Assembly (NCBI GenBank): GCA_030247855.1
Contig: JAPDRN010000037.1
Coordinates: forward strand, 217,893-281,892
Source: Knufia peltigerae
Lineage: Eukaryota > Ascomycota > Eurotiomycetes > Chaetothyriales > Trichomeriaceae
Length of the DNA: 64,000 nucleotides
Direction: 5' to 3'
Numbering within the stretch: position 1 is the stretch's first letter; the number at the start of each line of letters is the position of its first letter. The position numbers and the translations under genes are program-made. Positions 45,498 to 56,734 of this stretch are shown piece after piece. Under the pieces are notes generated by a model that made no database searches, was not told the origin of the DNA, and worked only from the letters and a program-made list of their open reading frames with translations.

Positions 45498-47644
45498 ATG
45501 GGTGTCGAGCCTCCGTTCATTTACGACCGACCGAGCACCTACACATTCGGAGGGCCAACCCAGCGTGCGTTCGATCCCAAAGCTGCCACTCGAGCATCAT
45601 GGGCACCGAAGCCAGCGAAACCAAAGCAAGATGGGCCTTTAATTGATTTCAACAAACATCCTGATACTGTATGTCTAGACTACGGGATTTGTTTCATCTA
45701 CCATCTATGAGTACAATCAAATTGATACATTTGCAGTTCGTGGCTATTCCATACGGGAACCTCAACGCCAAACCCATGCCTCCCAATACTGAACGACGAG
45801 TCACCAGGGGTCGTCAAACCCTACTGCTTATGCGAATCTGTAGCCTGTTGGGGGCTCTGGGAATCCTCTTCTGTGTCATCGCCATCAACAAAGTCGCGTC
45901 CACGATTGGCTGGATCATTCGAGTTGCCCCTGCGGTCGCCATCCTACACACTCTCTATGGAATATATCACCTTTTCAAAGCCGCCGCCGGTAGAACTCCT
46001 GGCTCGACCGCAAGCTACATGGTATTTGCAGGCGTGCTCGACACTGGCTTGATCCCATTCTTCGTCTTTTCGGCGTGGCTGGCACACGCAGACTACGCGG
46101 AGAATAAATACGGCTGGAGCACATTGTTCAAGGATTCGGACATCTCATACAAAATCATCTATGCTCTCTTCTTGCTATCATGTATTGAAGGCGGCCTCAT
46201 GGCGGTATCTCTGTTTTTGGACATTTACTTGGGGGTAAAGTTCCGCCAGATCGCCAGGCTTCCTCCTGATCTCAATCCTCTTGAGCCAAACTTTACTTCG
46301 CGACACAAACGGAACAAGTCCGAGGGTATCACCGAGAAGAACATGAGAAATTCTGAACTGGCTTCCAGACGAGTATCTCAAGGGACAGGCTTCAAACGGA
46401 TTCCGTTTGTGCATACCCGTACCGATTCGGCAGACAGCGTCACGTTGTATGGTAGCGAAGCTGCACGCAACTCCAGGGTTGGGTTGAGAAAGGAGATTGA
46501 CGACAACGAAAAGGATCCCTGGCATTGGTCAAGAACATCCTCTCCTACACGACCCGGCTCTGCAGTCAACCCGTCACCCAATTCACGTGTCGCCGGTGCC
46601 GGTCTGGAATACCGTCCGGAGCGCTCTTCAGGACTGGCCCAACCAACAGCAACAACAAGCCGCCCAGCTTCCTGGCTTTCATATCTCGACTATGAAGGTG
46701 TGCCTAGCCTCATGAGTGATGAAGCCAATGATGAACTCGACCACGAAGTTCGGCCTGTTTCTCCAGTCTCTGCTCTCTCGATGCATGATGCCTCTCATGG
46801 AACCATGAACAATGAGCGAGAGAATCGGTACCAGCCATCTGGTCGTGACAGCCAACAAGCTCAGTCGTATCTGGCACACAATGGCAGCCAGGTTTTCACG
46901 CAATACGACAATGCCAGCCAAGGTAATATAAACCATCGGCTGCTGCAAGCACAGTCTCCACCACAACCAAAGCGAAGTCGTGAACCACTTGCAATGAACC
47001 CTCCATCGCCGGTCAAAGGGCAATTCGCCAATGAGAATGTGTACTCGACGCCATTGCGTCAGGTCCAATCTTCAGACTACTATCATGCTCCTCGGGGCGT
47101 TCTTTCTGACGCAGATGTCAACAGCAGTCAGAATCGAGGCAATGGAATGTCGCCCCGACCAGCAAGCTTCATGGGGAGTGCTTCCAAGGCTCGTTTCTAC
47201 GGAGACCTCAAATCACCCGGCGGTTCGGCGACATCCCAAGGCTACCACGGTGACCAGAAAATAAACACCAACGCGGGTGCTCCCCGAGAAGTCGAGGGCC
47301 TCTATGAACGCACCAAGACCATGCAGACGGAAAGTGACTATAGTGCCAATTTCGACGTTTATGACAGCGATGATGATGATGGAAAACTTTCGGCCAACAT
47401 CGGTGGTGGTCATGCGCCAGTACAGGGTCAGCAGTGGAACGGCGCTCGACAGATTTCCAATTCCACAGGGTACGACTTGGCTGGTGGGTATGCTGGACTC
47501 GGGTCCGAGTTTGGCGCGGGCATGGGCCGCCGACGTGATGTGAGTGGCAAAGTAGCAGAAGAAGGTCGTGCTTCACCGCCGAAGAAGACTCAAAACAATA
47601 CCAAAAACGGAGCCGCAGGCTGGGAAAGGTTCAAAGGGTTGTAA
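45498..47644 (+). CDS. Fungal tetraspan membrane protein, function unknown
   Basis: Not recognised beyond being a conserved-looking four-helix protein. Exons 45498-45668 and 45737-47644 (68-nt intron, GTATGT...TTGCAG) give 692 residues. Four hydrophobic helices lie within about residues 85-245: MRICSLLGALGILFCVIAIN, IIRVAPAVAILHTLYGIYHL, MVFAGVLDTGLIPFFVFSAW and IIYALFLLSCIEGGLMAVSL. Charged residues cluster after the last helix (KFRQIARLPPDLNPLE), and the remaining 440 residues are a hydrophilic, Ser/Asn/Gln-rich, probably cytosolic tail. The order of four helices is MARVEL-like, which is an inference only. The N-terminal exon reads PPFIYDRPSTYTFGGPTQ, suggesting a short cytosolic head. Confidence 0.8.
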
Positions 47645-48560
47645 TTGTGTCGAGACGGATGATCATCGACGGGACACACGCCATGGAAGCACGCACTTTA
47701 CGCCTGGGATCGAGAAATTGAAGGGCGGACATAATAGTATGACTGGGGACAATGGGAATGGGAACGGAGTTTTCTTGGATCGTGGGACTATGGGAAAGGG
47801 AAAGAGGAAATGTTATTTGTGCTTGGATCATATCGACGCCAAAATGTTTGCCTCGGGAAAAAGACAAAGAGAATACTGCATCAGAAATACCCCTTGGGAT
47901 TGGCCGACAGTCGAATTTGAGATCAGATGATGATGGCACTTTGGATCGTGTAGGTGCAATAGGAGTTGGTCGATTGGTAAAGTAAAGGAATGCAAAAAAA
48001 GTCGTTTGAGAGGATGCGGGAGTAATTTGCTCTTCCCTCTGTTCTGCAAGCAAATACCACAGGGCATCAGTATCAGTACTCGTACTCGTAGGGACCTTGA
48101 GTGTCCACTGGTCCTCGAGTAGACAGAGTACATGATACGCGATACGTGGTATTCTTAAGTACGTACTGTATGTCCTGGTGCTGACAGAGATGTTGTGTAA
48201 AAGTACATCACTCCCAACAACAACAACATGGGATCACCTCGGAGACAAAGAACAAGAACGTGATAACAACGAGATGACGACGAGACAAAATGTAACATCA
48301 CAGTGGGATACTGTCTACCATCTACTGTATTAGTGTCTGTATTCTATAAAATGAATGACCTTCGGCAGGACCCGATCTCTCGCATCTTCCAGATCAAAGA
48401 CACTCGTTAGGTTTTTACTCGTACAACCGACTCATTACACTCTTGAAATGGGGTCTCTTGCCATCACTGACGTGTTGTACGTATCTTCCCCCGACAAGAC
48501 GAACCCCGACCACCTTCATTGTAAAGTGAGTGAGAGAGAGAGGGCCTTCTTTTCTTCAAA
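47645..48560. other. Convergent intergenic region
   Basis: About 900 bp between the 3' ends of the tetraspan and GH64 genes. No coding or RNA feature is supportable. Confidence 0.5.
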
Positions 48561-49922
48561 TCAACTCCCGCCTCCCACAAAAAGAGTCCACACACCAGGG
48601 TTCCCACTCGCGACGGCACCACTCGCGTCCGGGGCACCGTCGGGGTTCACGTCGTCGTAGGCAAACGCGTAACCCTTGCCGTCCAGTTCCACGGAGTGGA
48701 CGGCCTGGGAGTACCGGTTGGTCGGGCTGGTGGTGTAATAATCACCGGCGGGCAGGCCGGGCTGGACGTCCCCGCCGGCCAACAACAGCGTCGTGCGTTG
48801 CAACGCCGCGCACATCCTCGGGACGACGGCGAGCGTCACGTCGTTGTCGCCGTCTTGCTGCCCAAACACCCCCTGGCACCCGAAGATGTCGAGGGCGCTG
48901 GGTTGGGGGATCGATCGTGACGCACCCTGGCAGACCAACGACCCGGACGCCGTGGAACACGGGACGTCCCCGACGGCGGCGTTTTGTGAATGGATCGTCA
49001 GCGTCTCGGAGGCGTACTGCGACCACACGCTCTGGACATAGGGGGCGTAGTAATCACTGAACGCGTCGCCGTGAACGGCAATGTACTTGCCGGGAGAGTT
49101 GGCGCGGAGAGGCGAACCTCCAGACTGAGCGTACTGACAGAGTTGGTCCCAAGGTTGGCCGTCCTGTGAGGCGCGAGGCGTCAAGTCGTTGCAGACCGTC
49201 GACACGGCTCCCTGGGCCACGCCGCTCACGGTCTGCGTGCCGCTGCCGTCGGTGGTGGTGAGTTGCATCCCAACGGGCATGCCTATAAAATCGACGAAAG
49301 TCATGTCCGCGTACAGTCCACCGGCCTGGGTGTAGGTCATTTCGGCAAAGCCCCAGAATATTCCCGCCGAGGGGTCGGTAGGGTTCTGCGGGTCCGGGCT
49401 GACCAACGTGACACCCCCGGAGGCCGTTTCCAAGGTATAGAATCCGAGGTTACCAGCGGCGAAGTACACGCGGCCGGAGATGAAATAGTCCGGGAGTGTG
49501 AGGCTGGTGGTCTGCCCTTGGTTGCCGAGAGGGATGGCAATGTCCTCGGTGATGGCCTGTGGAACGGTCGTCGAGCTGGATGTAGGGTAGTACCATTGCC
49601 CTGACGGGGTGAGGATGATGACCCGGTTTGAGGTGTCGAGAGCTGTAATGTACACGTTCGTGCCGGAGCCGTAGTTGTTCACCAGGTCCAGACGAAGGCC
49701 GGCGGCGGCTTCTGGCTGTGGAGGTCCGTGGAATGTGGCATTGGGATTAGTACCGTTGAGTGTGTTGAACGGGGTGAGTTTGATGTCGTTGACACCGCCT
49801 GGAGACACCACCACATGGCCGGATTGCCGTTTGACGACCGGTGCTCCAAAAGCCGTTGAGGCGAACAAGTTGGCGCAGGCAAGGAAATAGCATAATACAT
49901 TGGGTATGGAAGTGAGATGCAT
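48561..49922 (-). CDS. Secreted GH64 beta-1,3-glucanase
   Basis: Glycoside hydrolase family 64 enzyme that cuts beta-1,3-glucan, the main wall glucan of fungi; likely used in wall remodelling or against other fungi. Single exon, 453 residues. A signal peptide (about residues 1-26) is followed by a Lys-Arg site (PVVKRQ) suited to Kex2 processing. The mature part shows the GH64 thaumatin-like pattern: LDLVNNYGSGTNVYITALD, SGQWYYP, SGRVYFAAGNLGFYT, then FWGFAEMTY and TFVDFIGMPVGMQL, and late Cys-rich pieces such as DIFGCQGVFGQ and FAYDDVNPDG, which in this group lies near the end. Catalytic residues were not assigned from sequence alone. Confidence 0.87.
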   Translation of the reverse strand: MHLTSIPNVLCYFLACANLFASTAFGAPVVKRQSGHVVVSPGGVNDIKLTPFNTLNGTNPNATFHGPPQPEAAAGLRLDLVNNYGSGTNVYITALDTSNRVIILTPSGQWYYPTSSSTTVPQAITEDIAIPLGNQGQTTSLTLPDYFISGRVYFAAGNLGFYTLETASGGVTLVSPDPQNPTDPSAGIFWGFAEMTYTQAGGLYADMTFVDFIGMPVGMQLTTTDGSGTQTVSGVAQGAVSTVCNDLTPRASQDGQPWDQLCQYAQSGGSPLRANSPGKYIAVHGDAFSDYYAPYVQSVWSQYASETLTIHSQNAAVGDVPCSTASGSLVCQGASRSIPQPSALDIFGCQGVFGQQDGDNDVTLAVVPRMCAALQRTTLLLAGGDVQPGLPAGDYYTTSPTNRYSQAVHSVELDGKGYAFAYDDVNPDGAPDASGAVASGNPGVWTLFVGGGS

Positions 49923-50009
49923 ATTGCTTGAATATCACAAAAGGATATTGTACAACACTTGAGACAAGACTACAGACAACAGATAAGACAAAAAATGAAG
50001 GACTGAGGG

Positions 50010-51110
50010 TCAGAAAAATGCTGCAAAAGGAGTGACTTGGTGAGTTTGCCTGAGGAACTCGTTCAGGTCGATGGGATAGCCATTCTTATATATCTCGGAT
50101 GCATCCTCACCTAAATCTACCAAGATGAGAGGTATATACCCTGCTTGGACGGCAACGACATATCCGTACAGCCGAGTCGAGTTGCTTTCGAGAGGTGTTG
50201 AAGCTTCCTCGATCACGGCCTTGAAATTACTTGGGCCTTCATGTGGGCGCTAGAGCAGAACTTGACCCGCGTTCTTTTCCGAGGACAGGCTACAGTCCGT
50301 GGTAGGTAGGGTTGAGGTAAGTTCGAGACGAACGGGTGTGAGCGGATCAATGTCCAAAGAAGGGCAATGCGTCAAATCAGATATTCTGATGCTACCGCTG
50401 GCGGGACCTGGAGGTGCGTCGTAGAGGTCCCAGTGTCCGGATCGGGTCAGGTACATACCTGTGAGCAGATATGCGGCAAGACTATCCGTGGTCGTCAAAG
50501 AGCGGGATGGTTCAAGGTGTCGTAAATATGCTGAGACTCGCCTCGTTTAGATGATCGAAAAGAGCGTCATGCCCGGTCGTATTGTACATTTTGTGCATAT
50601 TTGCATGGAGGCGAAGCAAGATGCAATTTCGAATGCAGAGACAGTGAGGTTGCAGGGTGACATTGAACAAGTGAAAAGAGGTCGAAACCGATGGCCAACT
50701 GAGATGTTCCAGGCAAAAGTAGTGACTCCGTAAGTGTCTGCGATGCAACGCGTAGAATACAACGTACAAGGAGTCAAGGGGGTTGGAAGTGGAAGGTCGG
50801 GACGGACTAGCCAGTCGATGAGCGCTAATCTGGAAGTCACCGATCTCAAAGCCTCGTCTCGTCTTGCATGATCGTTAGTATATCAAAGCCAAGAAACACT
50901 TACTTCCCATGTGCTCTCTTCGATCATGCAAATGCACTCCGTATGTGTGGCTGGCATGAATCTGATGCTCAAGACGATCAGATCAAGAGTGATGTACTCG
51001 TACAATGCTAGTGGAGATCATGTGCAACTCGTTTTCGTCCTGTCGATCGACAAGAAGCTGTGGGGTCCGATGAGTCGCTGTACAATAAAAGTATGGTCTA
51101 GGGAAGACAT
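50010..51110 (-). pseudogene. Broken or unresolved gene
   Basis: Protein-like text on the minus strand that cannot be joined into one open frame. An ATG at 51110 opens a frame that meets TGA at codon 31 (51020-51018), then continues in the same frame as ALYEYITLDLIVLSIRFMPA and STWE to a donor GTAAGT at 50903. A 41-nt intron with a perfect TACTAAC branch point and AAG acceptor (50863) leads to TRRGFEIGDFQISAHRLASP. The next part, SLAAYLLTGMYLTRSGHWDL, lies in another frame and is cut by TAG at 50252-50250. It then resumes in frame as GYVVAVQAGYIPLILVDLGE and ends at 50010. Two nonsense codons and one shift suggest decay; a real gene with unusual introns is possible. Family not recognised. Confidence 0.35.
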
Positions 51111-51914
51111 CGAGGCCACTACCGAATCCGTACCCAGTGCTCCGTACCTACTTACGTGTTCTTTGTGGTCTCAAAAATCTTCATAGGTGGCAGGGCTATC
51201 CGTAGTCACTCCTCTGATCGTCCTTGACAAGATTGCGTTTTGGAGGAATTGGCCAAGATCCGGGGTTGAGGTGGTGTCGTGTCAGGGGTACATGTAGGAG
51301 AAGGTTACATTTTTCGAAACGAGGGAATTTCCCACTATTATCTCCGTGAATATCGCTGTTTCGCGCGCGGCGACATCAGGAGAAGTACGGATAATGAAGT
51401 TGTTGTTACCGTCCCTGATATTCCGTCGATTGATTGATCAAGGTCATAGGGTGTAGTACTGTAGTCAGGAGGACCCGGAGATGCTGAGGCCTTTGCACCA
51501 ATGGCAAGATGAACAGGACGGGGTAATCGATGAACTTAGGAGGCATTGGGGATGAGAAATACGGCGATCGTTCTCTATCACACCTGACGGCATTATCAAT
51601 AGGTTCGTTGCAATTATTGACAAGGCTGGAATATATTGATACGGAATGCGTATGTGAACAAGAAGGTACAGATTCCGGCCCGTAGTTCTGCCGTTCCGCC
51701 CGAGGCACTTCATATCATGTCATTCATCCATTCTACAACCCTACACAAAAATCACCTCACTTGTCAATACACTCATAACAGCATTCCTTTTGTGTTTATA
51801 CTGCTCTATAGTAGCGCTGTAAGTCTACAGTAGGAGCAGAAGATACAACAACAACAACAACTCCATCGTCAGTCATCATATCAAACGCAGCTTGAACCTC
51901 ACATAACAACGACA
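51111..51914. promoter_or_regulatory. Rhodanese gene upstream region
   Basis: About 800 bp between the broken gene and the rhodanese start; no coding feature. An ACAACAACAAC tract lies at about 51847-51861 in the presumed 5' leader. Confidence 0.4.
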
Positions 51915-52505
51915 ATGTCATCCAAACGAGCTCTTACCACCCTCTCAAATTCTCTCAAAAAACACCTCTCCTGCCCCCTCGGCGTAGCTTCAATCTCGTC
52001 CTCATCCACACATGTTCACCCCCAGCCGGTGTCCCCCGCCGCAAGACCACCATCCCGGGTAACCTCAGCCATGCCTATGCGCCAACCACGTCGACATTTC
52101 ACCACCACCCTCGCCCGACGAAAAGAGGACCCCTCGTCTACCTCAAAGATATACAGCATGGCCGACATCCAGAGCCTCACGGAATCTCCCGACCCTCACC
52201 GGATCTTGATCGACGTACGTGAACCGGCCGAGTTGAAATCTACAGGCAAGATCCCGGGGAGTTACAACCTACCCATCTCGGCATCGGACGCTTATTTCCT
52301 CCCGGCCGAAGAATTCGAGGAGAGGTTCGGGTTTCAGAAGCCGGGCAAGGAAGACGAAGTGATTTTCTACTGCAAGGCCGGCGTGAGGGGGAAGGCGGCG
52401 GCGCAGTTGGCGAGGCAGGCCGGGTTCGGTGGCAAGATTGGAGAGTTTCCGGGCAGTTGGCTCGAGTGGGATGCAAAAGGGGGGAAAGTTGAACGGGAGA
52501 CGTGA
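51915..52505 (+). CDS. Mitochondrial rhodanese-domain sulfurtransferase
   Basis: Single-domain thiosulfate sulfurtransferase, similar to yeast Rdl1/Rdl2. Single exon, 196 residues. The first 65 residues are rich in Ser, Arg and Pro with a cleavage-like RRHFTTTLARRK, as in mitochondrial presequences. The rhodanese domain spans about residues 78-195: MADIQSL, then ILIDVREPAEL, KIPGSYNLPIS, and the active-site loop CKAGVR with nucleophile Cys153. It ends EFPGSWLEWDAKGG, the family's usual C-terminus. The six-residue loop fits sulfurtransferases rather than Cdc25-type phosphatases, which have seven. Confidence 0.92.
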   Translation: MSSKRALTTLSNSLKKHLSCPLGVASISSSSTHVHPQPVSPAARPPSRVTSAMPMRQPRRHFTTTLARRKEDPSSTSKIYSMADIQSLTESPDPHRILIDVREPAELKSTGKIPGSYNLPISASDAYFLPAEEFEERFGFQKPGKEDEVIFYCKAGVRGKAAAQLARQAGFGGKIGEFPGSWLEWDAKGGKVERET

Positions 52506-52951
52506 AAAAGTTGACTTCGCCTCGATGAAACATAATAATCGAATATTGCAATGTCAAAATATAAAAAATTAAAAAATTAATGCAATGCTGAAAATGCCAA
52601 AAGTGTTGTCGTGATGTTGGATGCTGGTGAAAGGAGTGGGACGATTTACGACGACGAGGATGAGTATCCCCCACCCTACCGACTTGACGGGAAGAAGGTC
52701 GCACTAGTTCGGTAAATGAGTTGCCCTGGATTGAACGAAGCACTACCCAATGTTCGGGGAGGATTCAAGGTCATTTGTGGTGAGCTAGCGTTCCAGAGGA
52801 TATGTGTAGGCGTTGAATGGGACGGTCCAGATTACAAGGTATTTCCATGCTATCTCATATCGTAGCTGACCGTATCCCTACGAAGTATCAGTGCTGTGTG
52901 TTCACCTGCTCTATATTTCGCAAAGGGTATGAGACCACATTACACGATGTT
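52506..52951. other. Convergent intergenic region
   Basis: About 450 bp between the rhodanese and RRN7 3' ends; no feature seen. Confidence 0.5.
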
Positions 52952-55009
52952 TTAATATCGTGACGGTCCAGCATCGACGTCCAGCTCAGGGAGTAGTGTC
53001 ATATCGATATCCATGTCCACATCCTCTCGGTCCTGATAAAGAGCGGACGAAGGTCCCAATTCCAGCCCTTCAATTTCGCCAGCCAACTTGCTGGGGGGGC
53101 TGGTGGCCGGCAATTCGTTCTCTTGCTCGTGCAGGTTCTGATCGTCGCCATCCTCGTTGGGGCTTTCCTCACCGAATATATCCCTCCTTCGTTTCTCTCT
53201 TAGCCACCGGTCGACTTTCTCCTCGGTACTGTTCACGGCTCTCATCAGAGTCTTGAGATTGAGACACGACACCTGCGCAGCTTCTTCGTGGAACGCTCGA
53301 ACTTCCTCGCCCGCCCTGTCTATTTCCTCGATGGAGAGATAACGGGGATAGAGGGCGCCGGGTCTGAGCAGGTTCAGACCGTACTCTGTTTCCTCCTCGG
53401 AACTGACGGCTCTCCGCGACTGAAGAGAGGCTTGGACTTCTCTGATTCGAGTTTCCAAATGAGATTGTGCACGCTGATGATGATCATGTTCAAGCGTCGT
53501 GGTTCCCACCGGCGGCACATCATGCAGAGGAAACATATCTAGAATATCTTTATCCAAAGCACTTTCTTGGCCCAGTCCTTGCGATTTCGATTGCGACGAT
53601 GCATTGTCTATCCACGTTCGTTGGTACCAGTCCATGTACTGGTCGAGTTGCTTCTCGGTCATGCTAAAAACCTCTCTATCGGTGACATTAATCTCCGTCC
53701 CTGGTTTGAGACCGTCAGGTTCTTGCATCTCGTCCAGTGCCTGTTCGTAATGAGTCTTCGATTCGAGCCAAGCCGACCACTTCATTCGAAGTGTCGTGGG
53801 ATCGTTGGGGCGCTTAGGGTAGCGTTTGACCGTGGCGCTGTCGAAAGGAAATAAAAGCTTCGTAGCGACGACCAACAGCGAAATCAGCTGTGCCTCGGGG
53901 TACGACGTTACATGGCGTCGCATCTTCTCGGATACTGTCGTGTCAGGATATGAAAAGGTGTATTTCGTCATGAGGTTCAAACGGCGAGCCATGCCGTACA
54001 CTTCGATCGGGAGCGCCAACAACCGGACATAACTGAAGAGAAAGAGATTGACGTTCAGAGGCGGTAGAATCATCCCAAAGGTCGAATTGAACATCTCAGC
54101 TCGACGATAAATTGCAATCTGGAGGCCATCGACTTCAAGGAGTCGAGTCGTATCGAGGGAAAGATGGTACTCTGAAGGTAAGCGATCCTTCATATCTTGT
54201 GGCACATGTCTGATGGCGCGGATGAAGGTGATTTCTTCAAGTTGAATCCATCTTGTCACGGTCAGCATGTCGTCGTGATGGCCGAGTCAGTGTGGAAGGA
54301 GTTAACCTACCTCAACGTGGTAGCCAGGCTCACTGGTCTCTGCAAGATGATGATGCCAAGGTAGTTGAGAGCAATTGTATCGATCAGCAGTGGACTCGGT
54401 ACTTTTGTTTTACGCTTCTGGGCGTCCGTGGCTCCTCTTGAGTTGTCCGGTTCTGTGTCCGTATCATCTGTCACAGGATCGTTTTCTCCCTCTGTCTCAG
54501 TGAGAGTATCAGACCGCATAGGGTCTTGTAGACGGCGATCCAATTTTGAAAGCCACAATGTCCACAGTTCACGAACCACCGTCTAGCACACAGGGATATC
54601 AGCACAAATCATTCAAAGAGGAACAAGATAAAAAGGTCTGGTCACCGCATACCCATAATTCGTCCGGCAAGCCTTTCTGGTGGACGAGAGTGTGACACTG
54701 TTTCCACAAGATGAATTGCCAGCACTGAAGGAACAATTGATACGCCTTTGCTCCTCGAAGGACTATTGTAGTGAGTTAGAAAAATATGATTCCCCCGAGC
54801 TCAACACATAACTTGCCTCTGGAAAACTTCTGCTTTTCCTTGACTTCTTTCTTCCTTACGACTCTGCCTCTGTTCGCAAAATCCGCTTCATCCTCGTCGA
54901 CAACATGCCCTCTGGCTTGTTCATGGCCTTGAGCGCAGTAGGTTCTTCCATCTTCGTCGACGTAAAATTCTGTCGAGCCGCAAAACAGACATTGATTATC
55001 GTCATCCAT
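52952..55009 (-). CDS. RRN7: RNA polymerase I core factor subunit
   Basis: TFIIB-related subunit (Rrn7/TAF1B) that recruits RNA polymerase I to rDNA promoters in the nucleolus. Four exons (55009-54817, 54762-54653, 54582-54311, 54251-52952) give 624 residues. Intron 1 (54763-54816) has a GC donor, AGAG|GCAAGT, with a TCTAAC branch and ATAG acceptor; the competing GT two bases on would break the frame. The N-terminal zinc ribbon is CLFCGSTEF...YCAQGHE (Cys7, Cys10, Cys25, His28). The cyclin-fold region follows: LRGAKAYQLFLQCWQFILWK, then VVRELWTLWLSK and, after intron 3, RAIRHVPQDMKDRLP and YGMARRLNLM. The C-terminal third is acidic. Confidence 0.9.
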
Positions 55010-55597
55010 TTTGTCGTGAGAATGATATGCTGAAGCGGCCGTACATGATGGGCGACGATAGAAATAAAACCCTGGCTAAGCAGTACGAGCGCAATTAATC
55101 GAGAGTGATTGAGCAGTATGGAAAATCCAGAGAAGGCACTTGACTCCGTGTGTTGTGATACTTGAACAGTGAGAATACGAGATCGAAGTTGAAGGCCCGT
55201 GAATATTTTTACTGTCCGGCGCCAATCAAAAACTCGGGATTCACAATTTCCCAAGATTGACATGGACCAATTCCAATGATAACACAATCAGATACAAAAT
55301 ACGGAATAAGTGGTTTAATTGCTTGCATTTGTCTAACTACCAAGAATTCGAAATGCAATGCTTGGAGGCTATTGAATTCGTGACTGATGGAAAATTGCTT
55401 TTTCAGGCCGAAGTCACAGATCTATAGTCCATACCAACTTTCGGCAAGGTCTGGATAACGTTGCCAGCTAGATGGTCGTAATAGAGACTGCCCTGACACC
55501 TATCGTGTTCTCATAAGCGAAATCATCGTCATGCACCCTAACAAGTAGGTCGTAGACACGAGAAGATGTCGCGAGTCTGTCGTGGGCTTCAACCAAT
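55010..55597. promoter_or_regulatory. RRN7 upstream region
   Basis: About 590 bp holding the RRN7 promoter and the 3' end of the eIF5A gene. No other feature seen. Confidence 0.5.
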
Positions 55598-56324
55598 TTA
55601 TTTGGGAGCCTCCTTGGCATCCATGGCGCATTCCTCGCCCATGGCAGTCAAGACAATGACATCTGGAATAAATCAGTATCGACAATCGCACACAACGGAT
55701 GATCGCATTGCTTACTGGTGTCCTTCTCATCGGTGCGGAAAAGCTTCTCGATCTTGTCACCAACTTCACCTTCTGGCATCTTGACATCATCCTTGGTAGA
55801 CCCATCATCGGACATAAGGGACAAGAAACCATCATCAGTGATATCGAGCTGTTTTCGCGTTAGCCCACTCTTGCTCCTGTTTCCTTGCCAGATGTAGAAG
55901 CTTCTCTTACCAACTGGTATTCACGACGAGTGACATTGGGAACCTCCATGTTGTGGGTGGAAGGAGAGAGATCTTCCAACTTCTTGCCGGTGAAGATATC
56001 GAGAGCGACCAAGTGAACCTTTGCGTGACCGTGCTTTCCAGTCTTGGAGGTGGACATGTCGACGATCTTGCATGGGCGACCCTTGATGACAACGAAACCG
56101 TTCTTTCTCAAGGCGGAACATTGCATAGGGTAGGTGGCCGAGGCACCGGCATCGGCAGACTCGAAGGTGTGTTCATGCTGTGGAAAAGAAATGTCAGATC
56201 ATGTTTTCTTGGTGATGGTTTGGCGCCGCCCTGGAAGCATCCTCAGGCGCAGGAACAAACTGCGCCAATGCTGGACAAAGAGGGGAAATGACGAGCGCCA
56301 ACTCACCTGCGCGTCGTCGGCCAT
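55598..56324 (-). CDS. Translation factor eIF5A
   Basis: Hypusine-containing elongation/termination factor that rescues ribosomes stalled at proline-rich stretches. Four exons (56324-56307, 56177-55911, 55848-55716, 55662-55598) give 160 residues, the normal length. Introns are 129, 62 and 53 nt with GT-AG ends. The hypusine loop is STSKTGKHGHAKVH, with the modified Lys at residue 54. The SH3-like domain (about 20-85) ends MEVPNVTRREYQL, and the OB-fold domain begins LDITDDGFLSLMSDDG. The first exon codes only six residues (MADDAQ), a common arrangement in fungal eIF5A genes, and the first intron is the longest, as often seen in strongly expressed genes (inference). Divergent from VPS52. Confidence 0.95.
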
Positions 56325-56734
56325 TTTGAAGATAGAAGGATGCTATCGAGATGAAAGAAAGGAATACGGCGGTGAGAATACGGGACAAGATAACAGGAGG
56401 GCGACAAATTTCGAGAGAAAGAGAAAGGGAGAGAGGATGAAGTACACAGGCCAGAACCCAAGGAAAATATCAAAGTGCAACTGTAAGTGGGATCGAGGCA
56501 AGAAACGGCGGGGGGCAAAATCCCGCTAATCGGATAAGACCAGCCCCGCTAGCCACATTGGGACACATGGCTTGGCGCGGTCACTGGACTCGCGAACAGG
56601 TGGCCTACTGTACGGGAGTACTGCATCGCGACGACAAGCTTCAACAGAACCGCGCAGGTTGACAAGTCGTGGTACAACCTCTCATCATGATAACGCAGTA
56701 GGACTCCTCTTTGCCCCGGACCTTGGACGACGAG
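56325..56734. promoter_or_regulatory. Divergent eIF5A / VPS52 promoter
   Basis: A 410-bp region between divergent genes, so both promoters must overlap. An in-frame TAG at 56699-56701 precedes the VPS52 start, which excludes an N-terminal extension in the same exon. Confidence 0.6.
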
